A stretch of DNA of 64,000 nt from positions 29,329,647 through 29,393,646 of the forward strand of contig NC_056547.1 of assembly GCF_910596095.1 (NCBI RefSeq), in the 5' to 3' direction. The DNA comes from Thunnus maccoyii. Lineage: Eukaryota; Chordata; Actinopteri; Scombriformes; Scombridae. Positions 1 to 13,399 of this stretch are shown here, piece by piece (within the stretch, counting starts at the first letter, position 1; every line of letters begins with the position of its first letter). Both the position numbers and the translations under genes were made by a program. The notes beneath the pieces are model-generated. The model was not told where the DNA came from. It saw only the letters and a list, made by a program, of their open reading frames with translations, and ran no database searches.

Positions 1-1
1 T

Positions 2-181
2 AGTCCTCCCCTTAGTGGAGTGCAGCTTTCATACGACTATAAGAAGTACCTGAGCTCCTATTTTACTGATTTGGTGGATTTGTTATTCCAAGATGAAAAA
101 GGAGACAGTAAGTTGAAGAAGAGGATGACAACATGGTGGACATGGAGGAAAGGCCCTTGTGACTTCTTTCTCTATTTATAA
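2..181 (+). other. possible exon of an unidentified upstream gene
   Basis: A frame open from the window edge reads coding-like residues (SPPLSGVQLSYDYKKYLSSY and on) to a TAA at 179-181. It can end in two ways. A perfect donor GTAAGT starts at 108, so 1-107 could be an internal exon. Alternatively the frame runs to the TAA and is followed by AATAAA at 220-225, which would make it a last exon with a very short 3'UTR. I do not recognise the family. A transposase remnant is also possible. Confidence 0.3.
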
Positions 182-239
182 AGCACCACTCCATATTACC
201 AGGTGAGTCTGATGTAGCTAATAAAAACATATCTGAGAA

Positions 240-3200
240 GCACAATTGCACAGGAGAGACTGACGGGGCTCGTATTGTTTAATAAACAATCATTTGCAAT
301 AATAATAAACAGTTTTTTGCCTGCCTATCTGTTTGACTGACAGTTATATTGATCAGTGAGAAAGCATTGACTTGGCATTTAGCAATTGTATTTATTTATT
401 GGGACAGTGTACAGTTTTTCACACAAAAGATGCACTGTCCCAGAGTTAGCTCAAAGCTAATTTACATCCGTAGTCTCCCACAATCAAAACATACAGCAGC
501 ACAACAACAAACAGTACAAAGCAAAAAAACACACTGAACACATTATACAAAATACAAAATACAAAGCTACACACAACAGCACATCACATACACCCACAAT
601 GTCAACTAGACATTAATAATGTAAACTTATCAAATTAAAAACAAGACTACCTGCGCTTATGAGAAAACCATAGATGAAGTTTAGACTCAGTGGTCACAGA
701 GCTTATTGATCTTTGGTAGATTTTTTAATATGGGCTTGAATGTATTGATTGAACTGCAGTTGAATGAAGTTGGTTCAATGTAAAAAAAAAAAAAAAAAAC
801 CCAAAAGAACTAACTTTTGCTAGCTTAGCTTGCAACATTTCTCTGGGGAGTGTAGTGGAGCTTCATTTAATGTAGAGTAACTGGTAGACTGGTTGCCCAA
901 CACTAAGCATAACACCTGTCAGTGGTCGAGTTGGACTAGGTTTTTGCAAGTAAGAGGAATGTGTAAGGAAAAAACAAGATAACTGTGGCTCTGCTAAAAT
1001 TTTGATACTTTAAAAAAACTAAACTAAACTGTCCATTATGAGTCTGACAATGTTATAGGCGTGCAGTGCTAAATTGATGGAGTAGTTTTCTAAGTTATGG
1101 TGAACTTGACAGCAAACAGTTCCGTATTTATACATCCAACAGACAAACAGCAACGTTAGCATTGATTTGGAGTCGTGTTTGTGTCCAATATTCCCTCTTC
1201 TTGTAGCTCTGGTTTGATCTCCACTAACTGCTGAGAAAAATATCTGGTCACTGCCAACTGCTGCAGCTGAAAACAGCCGCCTGCTGCTGTTGGAAACCAT
1301 ATTGATGAGGGCACTGAGACTAATCCAAAACAATAAAACCAAAAGAGTGAGCTGAAAGATGCTAGCTTTGTGGAGATGATGGGAACTGCAAAGTTAATGA
1401 TCTGCATGAGGTTGTCACTACAAGTGATACCTTTCACATTATGCATAATCATCTGATCTATTATTAATATAAGAATATCAATTAGCACAGTTTGCCAGGA
1501 CACATTTCTACCTCTGTTCCTCTGCTGATTTCCCACTCAGATGGCAGAGGGTTTCACAGTATTACTGTGCCTGGCCGAACCAAACCTCTGTAAGCCAAAA
1601 TTACTGCACTTACCTGCAAGATGTGACCTTTGCTCTGTGATTCATTGTGAATCACCAGTAAACACAACCACCCTTCAATTCTACTGCTATGTGCTGTTTC
1701 ACTCATTTACCACATCCCCCTTTTTCAGTAGGAATCAATGGAAGGTCCGAAGCACATGAACAACCATATTTGATATAAACATTATCACAGTATAGTACAC
1801 ATTTAGTAGTTCTATATAATTATTACTGCTATTACTATTTCTTGCATTTTTTCTAACACTTCACCTGCGTCAGTACAGAGTGAGTATACTCCCAGACTTT
1901 CCCCTTCTACCTGATATCCTGTTGTGATATTTCACACATGTTCTCTATAAATCAGATGGGTTTTTTAGCGGAGGCTTTGTGGGAAGAAGACTCAGGTAGA
2001 GGAGGGGAGGACATACCAAAAGAACAGATAATCACTCCCACATGTCAGGCTGGCAGAAAGCTGACTGATATGCTGTGCCAGTAAAGAAGGCTTTGACGTC
2101 TGCTGGGAAAAACAAAACTTGGACTAAAGAGGACTAAAGAGTGAGGTTCAAAGGTTGTAGAAGAAGTGTATACAGAGTTTGCAAGAGGCAGACGTGAAAA
2201 TGGATAAAAGGGCACCATGACTGAAATTGTTCAGGTCTCAAGAGAGCAGCATTGGGTTGAGCAGAAAGGCGTTTGGACTGCTGAAGTGCACCTTAAGTGG
2301 CAAAAATGAAGAATGGAAGTGTTTTATCAGGGCATTGACATATCTAACTTGTTAGGGAACTTTATCACTCAGAGCAAAAAGGGTAGTGGTTGTTAAAGTA
2401 TGGCTTTGTTTGGTTTTGATGTAGATCATTTCATTTTTAATTTTTAAATCTTCAAATACATTATAACTTTTAGCAAGAGAGACTCAGCCAAACTGAAGCG
2501 CAAGAAACAGTATATCACATAATTCCTTAAGAACACATATCATTCATTTAGAACAAATACAGCACAGTAAACAGGGCATGAACACTTTATGAGATAAATG
2601 AAACTTGACTTTTTAAAACAATTACATTCCTCATAAAACTTTTTGTCTGATTTGAAGGCAACGTTTCCAGATGAAGTTTATCTTTTAAATAATTCCACAG
2701 AGTAGGAAAATGCAGTCTTACCAACTTCAGAGCAGACTCTGCAGATTATCCATTGAGATGATCTGCACTTAAAGCTGTTAGAGGAAAGAACATTTTACAA
2801 AGGTAAAGCAGTAGTTTACCAAGAATGGCTTCAGAGATGAAAAGGAACATTAGAATGACAGCTATGAGTTCTTGTTCCAACAATTAAAATAAATGCAAAG
2901 ATGAGTGATAGACAGGATCAAGACCACTAAGTAGTGAGTCTGATGTCCTGCATAGGATGTGAGTGGAACCTTCTTTCCAGTGATACTGGTGAAGCCACTT
3001 AGAAATTTAGAAAAAAAGCTGGCAAAAAAAACCCACACAAATGTAAATAGTTTCAATATTCAATTGTTGGGCAAGATTCACCCTAAATCATTTTTCACCA
3101 TTTTTCACAAGATTTGTTGTGCAAGTATTTTAGGACATGGTACACTATAGCATGCATCCTCCAGGGGCCACTAATATAGGAAGCAAAAACAATAACCAAA

Positions 3201-6200
3201 GCCTCAATTTAACCTTCACAAAAATAAAATACTGTAACTTTAACCAGTCACTTTCATACTCCTCTGTAATACAGGAGATTGAGCTTTCCAGGGGACACAT
3301 ATAAATTTGGAGTTATGACAACATCAAAGTGGATTTTGTGCAGGCATGCAACAAAAGAAAACAATCCTCAGATTTGTTTTTCTTCCTCCAGAGTGTGCTT
3401 TGCCTCTGGTCATGTGTGTGCAGCTCTCAGACCTCTGCAGACATTTCCTGTCCTCTGAAGTGGCTCCAGGGAGTCCTCACCTGAGGTGAAACTGCCAGAC
3501 AGCAGGGATAAACAAGGATCTCTCCATTTTGTCAAAGGAAGTTCCTTTTCTTTACTGGTAATGAAAAAGCCCGACATTATGTCCCCTTTTCATTTTGCCA
3601 CATAAAAGAAAATGGAAGTGGACGGAGCAAAGTAAACGTCAGCCTGCAGGATGCTCTGACTGCAGCAGGGCCTTGGGGCAGAGAGAAGCCTCTTTGTTTA
3701 TCCCAGCAGAGTGAAAGCACTTGGCTTAGAAATCAGTGGTTCAGACGAGGATTACACCGGATGCATGGCTTCTTTTTAATTCTCACTGTTGAACAACCAC
3801 AATGAGCTTTTATTGCCGTCTGAAAGAGAAGGATGGAGTGAACAATGCCCACAGCACATACGAGAGGCTCTCAGTGTGGTTGGGTATTATGAGGGGGAGG
3901 TAGAGCACAAGTGTGCATTAAACATGATGGTCATTGCTTAATACTGCATTGTATACCCCTTTTCTGTGAAGTGAATATATTTGATTTGAATGCAAACTAT
4001 TTGCTGATATAATTTACAGTAATTCAGTTGCTTAAAGGATACAGATTCTGCACATATCCAGGTCTATATTTATATTCTGGGACTCTACTGGAATATCTTT
4101 GCATGATTTACAGTTAAAATCTCCTTATTTATCTTTATGCAGCCCCTCAGTTCAGCCTCTGTATGAAAGAGGCCGTTTTAGCTCCTGTCTCTTTAAGGCC
4201 CCGCCTCCTGATGAGCCCACTCTGATCTGATTGGTCAGCTTCTGGAAGCTGCTACTTAGAAAGAGGCTATGTAAACAAACTACAGTAGTAGGAATTCACT
4301 TCTTTTTCTCATTTTTTCTGTTCAAAATGGAAACTTCATAGATACATCCATGCATGTTCGAGCCCAAATCCGATCCAAAATGTTCAAGTGGACTACCTTA
4401 GCAACAAAAGCTATGAAACAGAGGCCATATTTAACATGGACATCTGACATAACAGTATGAGAATAACAGAAAATCACAAGAAACATGACATGTCCCCCCT
4501 AAATTAAAGGTTGCAATATGTGGCCCTCTGTAAACCTGGTAATGTGAATATGATACATCATTAGATACAAGCTGTAAATTAATTTATTGTTTTCTCTTCA
4601 TACTGCATGTGTGTCATATACTTCAGGCAAAGTTTTCATTAATTCTTATTTGTTACTTGTTTGTGTTCACTGCTCTTATACTCATGTCTACCTTTTTTCC
4701 ATGTTTCATTTTCACTGGCTTTTTAGATCCCATCCAATCATCTTCCATACAGAAATCTGCAGAATATTAATTGCATTCAACGCTGCTCTTCCCTCATTTT
4801 ATTGATATTTTAAAGTTTGGTTGTTTATTTAGAAAGCGAACAATACATTGGTTTATGGTAGCACATGTACTGTAGCTACTGTAAAAGCTCATTTTCATGT
4901 GAGGTCATGACCTTTCTCTGACACTTTGGAGGTTTTATCAGCCTAAGGGTCAGTTTGCTTTGATTCTACAGCTCAAATTTAAACATGGTTATAGTCATGG
5001 TCCAGTATTTTTAGACTCGGTATATTTAAATGTGCCTGCCCGCTTTTAAGTAAACAAAAATAAATAAATGATTTACAACATGATGATGACAACATGATGA
5101 CAACAGCATGTGGACCACTCTGTTAGTCTTCTTAGGTATGATGAGAGAGGTGAGAGCCCAGTATCTAATGATTAAATTTCTTCAAGGCACATGCTCTGTG
5201 GTACGATAAATGGCCTTGGATGACAGTCCTATGTAGCAATGCCATGCAGGATCCCAGTGGTCAGAGGGTAGAAGCTCCTCTTAAGCCCCTCAGCACCGGC
5301 CCATTGCATCCGGAACCTCCTCTCGACATCAGCGGGGAGAAAAGGCCGCCATCCGGGCAGTTAGGAACCCCAGAAGATCCATGTGGCCAGGACCATTTCC
5401 TTCAACTTGTAACCACATCTCCAGAACCCAGTCAACCCATTCAAAGCTTTAAAAAACTTTGCAGGCTTGCAACTCCCTTGTAGTCCAGTACTTACCGTAT
5501 GATATTTACTGACAGTGAGCTGTGAAAATATAACACTGTGCAGACATGCATGCAACATTCTGCATAGAGTGGAATTTACCATTTGATGCAAGACTGATAC
5601 CTATTTCTATAGGAAATATGCTAAAAGCCATCTATTACAGTCTAAATGTAATTTTAATGGTTAATTCTTGAGTGGGAAATTATCTTAACATTAATGAATA
5701 ACTTAAAATAAATATAACTTAAATATGCATTACCCTCTTAAATTAAAATAAAATTAACATTATTATTTATAGAATGATATAGCAAACGAATAAAATCAGC
5801 AGCAGATTTTTGAACTAAATATACATATGAACTAAGTATACTACCAATTCTTACCACTGAAATCATTTTTCTTTTTTCACAATAATAAAAAGAAATTCCC
5901 ATGGACCGCCTGTAATCATGCCATCTGACATGTCATTTAACAGAATGCTGCTCACTTCCTTCTTCAGTTGTGAGTGGGCCTTGTTCAATGGTAAGGGGAT
6001 GAGGATGGGGTGACTGCTGAGCCTGAAGCTGCATCTGTTGGGCCTGGCACCGGGCAGGGCAGGGACAAATGATTTAGCATGAATAGCTTGCTAAAAGTTT
6101 GTCCACAAACACTCAATTTTCTGTAAAGATATTAAATAACTAATGTTAGGGGAGCAAAAGTAGCCTCTTTCACTATGGACTAAGCTAACAGGTTAATTTC

Positions 6201-6650
6201 CACCACTCAGGGACAACAACCACCTGTCTTTGTGAAAAACTGTGACACGCTGTCACCCTTTATTTTCTCTCTCTTGTCTTTCTTTTTGTTTGTAGAAACC
6301 AGATTTTTTTCACTCGCAATTCACTACTAGCAAGTACTGTTCATGCCGAGTTTGGGGGAAGGACTTTTTGTCAAAAACAAAAAAAGAAAAAGAAACAATC
6401 ATTTTTATACATTATAATATAAAATTAAAAAATGAAATAAAACATTAATGATGATAGGTGTTCTAATAATGTTCTAATAATTTTTTGGACCCCTTTCAGT
6501 CACAGGCCCTTAGAATCATCCTAACTTTTTGCCCCTGACTTTGCTTAGCAACATAATGACACTTTGTTTCTTACTTGAATCAGATATATATTTTGTTGTG
6601 ATAAAATTAACAAACATCAGAAAATGTGTATGTCCATCCTCCAAAAGTGT
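240..6650. other. intergenic, no gene recognised
   Basis: AT-rich DNA whose ORFs are all short and lack domain-like composition. It holds several stretches resembling dispersed fish repeats: about 385-600 (a stretch opening TTTATTTATTGGGACAGTG), an A-tract at 782-799, a repeat at about 4100-4506, and a short GC-richer block at 5220-5400. Nothing else can be supported. Confidence 0.5.
4100..4506 (-). repeat. dispersed fish repeat, copy 1
   Basis: The stretch includes a GC-richer part around 4195-4260 (GGCCCCGCCTCC motif). Its end, read on the minus strand, matches 36083-36330 on the plus strand: both carry the core TTGTGATTTTCTGT followed by CATACTGTTAT. Two copies in opposite orientation indicate an interspersed element. 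It is non-coding and its class is unknown. Confidence 0.5.
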
Positions 6651-6654
6651 TATT

Positions 6655-6865
6655 GCAGTATCAGAATCAGAATCAGGTTAATTGCCAAGTAGGTTTGCAC
6701 ATACAAGGAATCTGTCTTTGTGTTGTGGTGCATAACAGTAAAAAATGTACACGAAAGTAAAGTTATTACAAGGAACTTTCATTTTGTGTTGATTTTTGCA
6801 GCCCCTGTGGACAAAAGCAGTAGTGTTTAATGGAATGAAGAAAGCATTTCCCATGAGCACCACCA
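6655..6865 (-). mobile_element. LINE 3' tail fragment
   Basis: Read on the minus strand this ends in an imperfect CTGATTCTGATTCTGATA tail, preceded by a unit typical of fish LINE 3'UTRs (TTGTATGTGCAAACCTACTT). It has the same orientation as the reverse-transcriptase fragment at 7340-8430 and lies 3' of it, so it may be the 3' end of that element with unrelated sequence between. Confidence 0.5.
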
Positions 6866-7339
6866 CCTTGTATCATAAAAATCTTGATCTGGCTAGCTTG
6901 TGCATTTGTTTTGGACAACAGCTGTTTGCAGGATGCATAGCAATGACATAATGTATCTATTTGTGGCTATGTAAGATTAATAATTGTAACATGATGATGG
7001 TGAAACAAAGTAAACTTTGTTTTAGTACCGTTCATACACCTAGGTTACATGTAAGGCTGCATTCACACCTAATACCTAACGTAACCTAAGGGTTGTGCGG
7101 AGGTGTGGACATGTTTATTTGTACTTTAGAATGTAACTGCCATGAAACAAACAGAAAATAATGTTTTATTTCTCAGATTCACTCCTTTGTTTTGCCACTC
7201 CCTCTCTTAATTCACTCCCTGCTCACTTGACCACTGCTGCTCTCTCTCGCGCGCTCTCAGCTTGCTCACTCTCTGTCTCTCTCTTTTTCTCTCATCTTTT
7301 GTAAAATGAGTCAGGAAGCCGACAAGTCTAACTTTACTT

Positions 7340-8430
7340 TTAATGTTATCAAACTAAGAGAAATGTCCTCCCCTTGTCCTAGTAACATTTCCTGCTCGCC
7401 TCAGTGTCCTGAAGGCGTGCATGTCCTTGAGGGGAAGGCAGGTTGCAGACAATCACCTTTTCAGCATAGCAGCACAGTTGTTTTGTTCGCACCAAGTCAC
7501 AGGATGGTCAATCTCCCACCTGTAGGCAATCTCATCTATACCAGAGATGAGCCCAATGTGGGTGGTTTCATCTGCAAACTTCAGGAGCTTGACAGACTGA
7601 TGACTGGAGGTGCAGCTGTTGGTGTACATGGAGAAGAGATGTGGAGAAAGGAGGCAGCCTTGAGGGGAACCAGTGCTGGGAGTCAGAGATGTGTTTCCTC
7701 AGCTTCACGTGCTGCTTCCTTTCAGAAGGAAGTCGGTGATCCACCTGCAGCTGGACTCAGGCACGTGCAGCTGGGAGTGCTTGTCCTGCAGCAGAGCTGG
7801 GATAATGGTATTAAAGGCGGAGCTGAAATCCACAAAAAGGATCCTGGCATAGGTTCCTGCAGTGTCCAGGTGCTGGAGGATGAAGTGGAGGGCCATGTTT
7901 ACTGCATCATCCACAGACCTGTTGGCTCTGTAGGTGAACTGCAGGGGGTCCAGGAGTGGGTCTGTGATGGCTTTAAGGTAGGACAGTACAAGGTGTTCAA
8001 AAGACTTCATTACCATAGAGGTCAGGGCGAAGGGTCTGTAGTTGTTGAGTCCTGTAGTCCTTGGTTTTTTGGGGACGGGGATGATGATGGAGGTCTTCAA
8101 GCAAGCTGGTACATGGCATGTGTCAGTGAGCTGTTAAAAATGTCTGTGAACACCAGAGACAGCTGATTAGCACAGTGTTTCAGGGTGAAGGGAGGGACAG
8201 AGTCTGGTCCAGCTGCTTTGCAGGGGGTTCTGTCTCTTGAGCAGTCTGTTAACGTCCCTCTCCAGGATGGAGAAAGTCGTCATTGTGGTAGGGGAGGAGG
8301 GGGTCTCAAAGGTGGGCAGTTGTGGAGAAGCCTGGGCCCCTGTTGTGGTGGGAAAGGAGGAGCTGGTGTTCTGGGGCTGGTGGATGGATAAGGAATGGTG
8401 TCAGGCCTGTATGGTCCACTTCCAATAGTT
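7340..8430 (-). mobile_element. degraded L2/CR1-type LINE reverse transcriptase
   Basis: The minus strand encodes the N-terminal and palm parts of a non-LTR reverse transcriptase. A clean frame at 8100-7705 reads [20 protein letters not shown], then a [11 protein letters not shown] block and [13 protein letters not shown] (motif A with the catalytic Asp). Upstream, in other frames, is a NPRKAAGPDSV-like block. Downstream, after frameshifts, comes PQGCLLSP and then FADETT at 7567-7578, where (Y/F)ADD is expected, so the second catalytic Asp has become Glu. Frameshifts and this substitution make it a dead copy. The clade is inferred from remembered fish LINE proteins. No 5' end is visible. Confidence 0.85.
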
Positions 8431-8638
8431 AAGGACATTGTATCCAAAAAAGTCTTATAAGCAGCACTTTGAATGTTAGTGTAACTTTTAAATACTTCAT
8501 ACTGAGGTTTAGCTTCACACCAGCAAACCTTCTGTAAGACTAGAATATTACCACTGAGATCAGCTACATTTTGTTTATAAGGGTCTACTTACATCTAGTG
8601 GTGAAAGATGAGAACTACTGGCAGCTACTTAAAGGACA

Positions 8639-9150
8639 GGGTCACAATTTTTCAAGCCTGTCTTAAAACAGTCAGGTGCCCAAATAAATCATAATCATTC
8701 CTCCTGTTCATGCTCACCATTAGAAGATCCCTTCATAATGTACTTACAATGTAAGTGATGGCGGCCAAAATCCACAGACCTTCTTTTGTGCAAACACGTA
8801 TTTAAAAGTTTATCTGAAGCTAATTTGAAGCGTCAACCGTCCAAATGAGTCAAATCAAGTAGATATCTTTCAACATTACAGTCTTTTTTTAGTGCCAAAG
8901 TCCCTCTTTTTGTTACTATACTTCCACCACAGCTCAACAGGGAAACACTGTCCGAGGAAACACAAAGAGGGAATTTGATGCTAAAAAGACTAAATGTGGC
9001 AGATATCCACTTGATATGACTAACTCAGACTACTGAAGCCTCATATAAGCTTCACATCAACTTTTAAATGACTGTGTGGACACACTGTGGATTTTGGCCC
9101 CCATCACTTACATTGAAAGCACATTTGAAGGGGATCTTTAATAGCCAGTA
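8639..9150. mobile_element. foldback (palindromic) MITE
   Basis: Two long arms are inverted copies. The left arm around 8722-8780 reads TTACAATGTAAGTGATGG and GGCCAAAATCCACAG. The right arm around 9085-9150 reads CTGTGGATTTTGG and CCATCACTTACATTG. The sequence between is also roughly palindromic (for example CAAATCAAGTAGATATC against GATATCCACTTGATATG). The left side extends further out to GGGTCACAATTTTTCAAG at 8639. No matching outer right end is seen, so the right arm is probably truncated. It is non-coding. Confidence 0.7.
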
Positions 9151-9369
9151 TCACATAGTATATCACATCACATGATTTACACATGTTTCTCATGTATTTT
9201 CTTAGTTTACAGAAGTATATAAAGTACCACAAAGCTTATTATCTGATTCAGGTACGGATCAGTGCTGAATACTAGAAAGATTGAACACTAAAAACATTCA
9301 CAGATCCAAAAGTACAAGTTCACATCAAAAAGAATTAATGCATGTATAAAATACAGGAGGTGGAGATGC

Positions 9370-10070
9370 TGGAATAATCTGTGGTGTAATGTTAACAACA
9401 TTAAAAATAAGTTTTTACTGAAATTTGAAGAAAAATGGTTTGAAAAAATTTTGTCAAAGCCAAAATTAAGGACCTATGTGCATATCAAACAGAATTTTGG
9501 CTCTGAATTATATGTTACATCTCGTCTATCCAGAAGGCAAAGCTCTTTCGTTGCACAGTTGAGAGATGTATTCTTCCTCTGGCCATTGAGGTTGGTCGAT
9601 TCAAAAATATTCCAGAGGAAAACAAACTGTGAGTTGTGTGATTTGGGTGAAGTGGAAAATGAGTCCCATTTTCTTTTGTACCATACAAATTATGATGACT
9701 TAAAAGTGTTACTGTTCCATGAAATCGCTCAATTAAACCTTGAAATATTCTGTGTTCAGATGAGCAAAAACTGCAATGGCTGTTTAATTTTAATGTGTTT
9801 AAGTCTGCTAACCTTATCTCAAAAGCCTGGAAAAGAAGGCAAGATAGCTGTTTAATAAATATTTGTGTAGATTTTTCAGTAATACATAGTAAGCTTCTGT
9901 CAGTAAATTAGATAGAAGTTCTTTCTTTATTTTCTTTCTCTAGTATTTGTATACGCTGTACTCTGGTCCTGGCTTGTTTGAATTTATGATGTCTTGTGAG
10001 CCCATAGGGGCTTGGCATACAATTGTATGCATGACACAATAATACATTTTTCATTCATTCATTCATACAT
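9370..10070 (+). mobile_element. LINE 3' end with zf-RVT-like cysteines
   Basis: The frame at 9451-9855 reads like the C-terminal region of a fish LINE ORF2: an arginine-rich block (LSRRQSSFVAQLRD) followed by a Cys-x2-Cys...His arrangement (CELCDLGEVENESHF). It continues through an AT-rich 3'UTR ending in a (CATT)n-like tail near 10048-10068. There is no RT core, so this is a 5'-truncated copy. Confidence 0.65.
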
Positions 10071-10944
10071 GACTTATACACTCTTATGCACAACATACAA
10101 AAAATAGCCTAAAAAATTGTGAAAACACTGTTGTTAACATGTCAACGTTAATTCAGTCATTATGTTACTTTCCTCTTCATTCTTCTTTCTGATAAACTCA
10201 ACTCTGATAAACTAATGTGGTTTGTCCAAGTGGTGTTGCATAGTTGTCCAAGATGGTGGACCCGCTCGCGCATTCACAAGTGACAGATCGGGCAGTGACA
10301 AATACATCCACAAACAAATCTCAACACTATGGTATCCTGCAGGAATAACAGCAGGAATTGCTGAATTCTCTAAACAATAGACAGCACAACAGTGACACGT
10401 ATTGGCTAACTCAGACTACAGCCTGGGGTGCATGATATTCAAAAGTGTTCCTAATATTTTGCCCCCCTCATGTATGTTAATGGAGTGCACTGTTAAGTAC
10501 ACAACTATGCTATGAACACAAGTCCTGTCTTTAAGTGGGCACTCATGCTCATCTTTGGAAAGATAAGATTCTTGTGATTCATTTGATGCAAAACCTTTTC
10601 AAGATACAATCAGAACAGGCGGTACAATCAACACCTCTGTCAGGCAACCAACAAACAAACATACAATTACAAAATTCACACTACTCACCCATGAAGCCTC
10701 ATATTACTCCACTGACTGATACAACTCTGACAAAAACTCTTGTTACATTGACAATGGTTCAGTCAGTCTAATCCAGTAAAATATTGAATCCAAAACACAT
10801 TATTACATCAATAAATATCCACAAACAGCTGTTGCATAATTTCAAATTAGCTGGAAGATGTCCTAATATTCCAATGACGTCTTCGTCGGTGTTAGCATCC
10901 GGGCCTGGGTCCGCAGTGGCATCAGGCTAAGCAAGTAGTCTAGA

Positions 10945-11125
10945 GGCACCTTCCCTTGGAGGTTTTCCGGGCACATCCAACTGGTAGGACACCTTGAGGT
11001 GGACCCCGAACGTGCTGGAGGGATTATATATCTCATCTGGCCTGGGGACGCCTCGGGATCCCTCAGGAGGAGCTGGAAAACAATGCTGAGGAGAGGAACG
11101 TCTGGACTACATGGCAACCCTGTTA
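10945..11125 (+). mobile_element. LINE C-terminal fragment
   Basis: A GC-rich island in AT-rich DNA. Read in frame with a few breaks it gives VFRAHPTGR, GGPRTCWRDYISHLAWGRL and GIPQEELENNAEERNVW, which matches the basic C-terminal tail common at the 3' end of fish LINE ORFs (pattern R-x-R-W-R-D-Y...LAWERLGIP...EEL). It is only a fragment. Confidence 0.7.
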
Positions 11126-11129
11126 ACTG

Positions 11130-13380
11130 GAAATAATGCTGGCACTACTTGCGGGGTGAATGTATTCCATATTTGGTAACTTTCCCCTCTGTAATGAAAC
11201 AATTGTCAACTGTTCAGAAACTGACATTTGAGCCAAGAAATAAAGACAAAACATTAAAATTCAAGGAATAGTGCTTCAGCTGTCAGATGAAGAACATCTT
11301 AGAACAATTAAGATGCATAATCATGTTTTCCATCATCTCTCCTATTTGTGATATATTTGTTCTCTTTGTAGCTGTAAAAGATCCTGTATTACTGAGCCCA
11401 AAGAAGAATTTACAAAGTAGATGCAACGAAAATATTCCTCACAGATTCTTGAGAATAACTATCTAGGCCTGTATTTACCAAACTGGTATAAGTGAAATTG
11501 AGAAAGTAAAGGCCCTGAGACAAGTGTGTGAATTTAGGCAACATGTAACTGTTGAGTATGTTTACATTATGCTCTATATAGTTGCAGAGTCTGGCAGTGA
11601 GAATGCAGTGGAATCATCTGTATCTCCAAAAGGAGACAAGGTACAATATTCATCCTGTTTGCAATATATGTATACATTGCCACTACAAGCATAGCTACAA
11701 AACTTAAACAACTTAACACATAGTATATAGAACTAAACTTCTTCTAAGACTTCTGCATTGGTTAATATAAGAACCCCAACTACACTTAAAGTATTTGTGA
11801 CTTTTGTATGCATATGTACAACCTAATACCTTGATTGTTTTTGTTTTGGATTTTGTCAGATTCACTTGGGAGAAGAAGTTTGAGTTAGCAAGGAGGCCTG
11901 GAGAAGGAGTCCTTGTGAAGGAGTTGGCACTGGCATTCTAGGGCACTAAAACACTGGGGGGAAAGAGCCTTACAGTGGAAGGAATGCCCCACCACAAAAA
12001 CCACCAGGCAGCCTTCAACCCCACAGAAACTCCAAACATTGAAAGTTATGTCATTCTTGGTAGAAGTAGCCATGTGGTCTTTGTGGGATGCCAAGGACTG
12101 GGTTATTTGATATGGAGTATTTTTTTTTTTTCTTTGTCCTGGTGTGACAGAACCATCACTGTTTATCACTGTTTTTCTTTTCAGTCTGCGTCAAGGAGTG
12201 GCTTCTCAACTAACATTTGGAGGAGACAGAGTTGCAGGCCAGATGGGGAAAGGCTGGATGGTACATAACTGAAAAAATGATGTACATTAACAAACGACAA
12301 AAAAAAGCCACTTAAAGACTGAGAATGTGAGCACTACCCATGGTTACTTGAAGGTTACTTGAACCTAAATGCATGTTTTGACGTTAAATGCAAATGTTAG
12401 GGTAAATTGATGTTGATGTGTATCATTTATTGTAATTTGCTTGTTGCTCTTTGTTAAATAATCATATTGTTACTGTGTTATTTGTTATACTTATCTATTA
12501 AATTAACATACTGTTATAAAAACCTTACATTGTCTATATTTTGGTAGTTATTAGCATACATGACACAAAGAAGCATTGTAATATTTCCATGTGATCTGGC
12601 TTTTACCAACATCCGATGTGGTAAGAACTGTACCCAGAAGAACTGTGGAGGAGAGGCATTCTGAGAGTATTCTCAGCAAGACATCAAAAGAATCAGAACC
12701 AGTTGTCTTGTGTTTCCCTTCTTACCCAAAGCCAAAGAAGTACATTTTAAGATTTTTAATAAGATATACCCCTGCAATTAATTCCTACATAGGTATTTCA
12801 ATTTGGATTGTAATTTGTGTGTATTTTGTGTGCATTGCAGCAAGAAACACACAATTATTGAGCTTAAAATTTAATCACATGTGCCGCTAACGGCGGTTGG
12901 AGGCTCAAAATTATGGTGTTGAGAAAACTAATTTTACTACAGAGTGAATTAGTTTGAGTGGCTTTTGTTTATAACTTCAACAATAAAATGTTTTGAAGTC
13001 ATTACACTCTGATTTGCACCCATGGCTTCTTCTCCATAGCAACAGTGGCCAAGGCTCATGGGTATTCTTTTCCGTCCGCCATGGCAACATTAAAACATGA
13101 TCAGAAACAAAGTTAAAATAATTTAAACTGGTGGTGGTCATAATCCTGTAGGATCATTACATTATCAGGGAGAGTCCTCTGTTTCTATGTTCAGTAACAT
13201 TGAGAATTTTGTTTAGAGAAAAATTTGAAATGGGAATACAGAGTACAGAATAGGGAAATACAAAATCAGACACATTATGAGAAAATCTGTAGTGTCCAAA
13301 TCATGCAAAAATGGCGATTTAGATTTTGTAAATTTTTCTATATTAAACATTTAAGATTAATTGAATAAAACAATTTTTGA
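11130..13380. other. intergenic, no gene recognised
   Basis: AT-rich. The short overlapping ORFs on both strands near 11885-12268 and 12591-12890 have no recognisable domain or codon signal. A T-tract lies at 12120-12130. Confidence 0.4.
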
Positions 13381-13399
13381 CAAACGATTCATCAGTATG

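Noticed and set aside
7306..8166. 286-codon plus-strand ORF
   Set aside because: It is antisense to the LINE reverse transcriptase on the minus strand; its openness follows from the RT codon pattern and it has no domain of its own.
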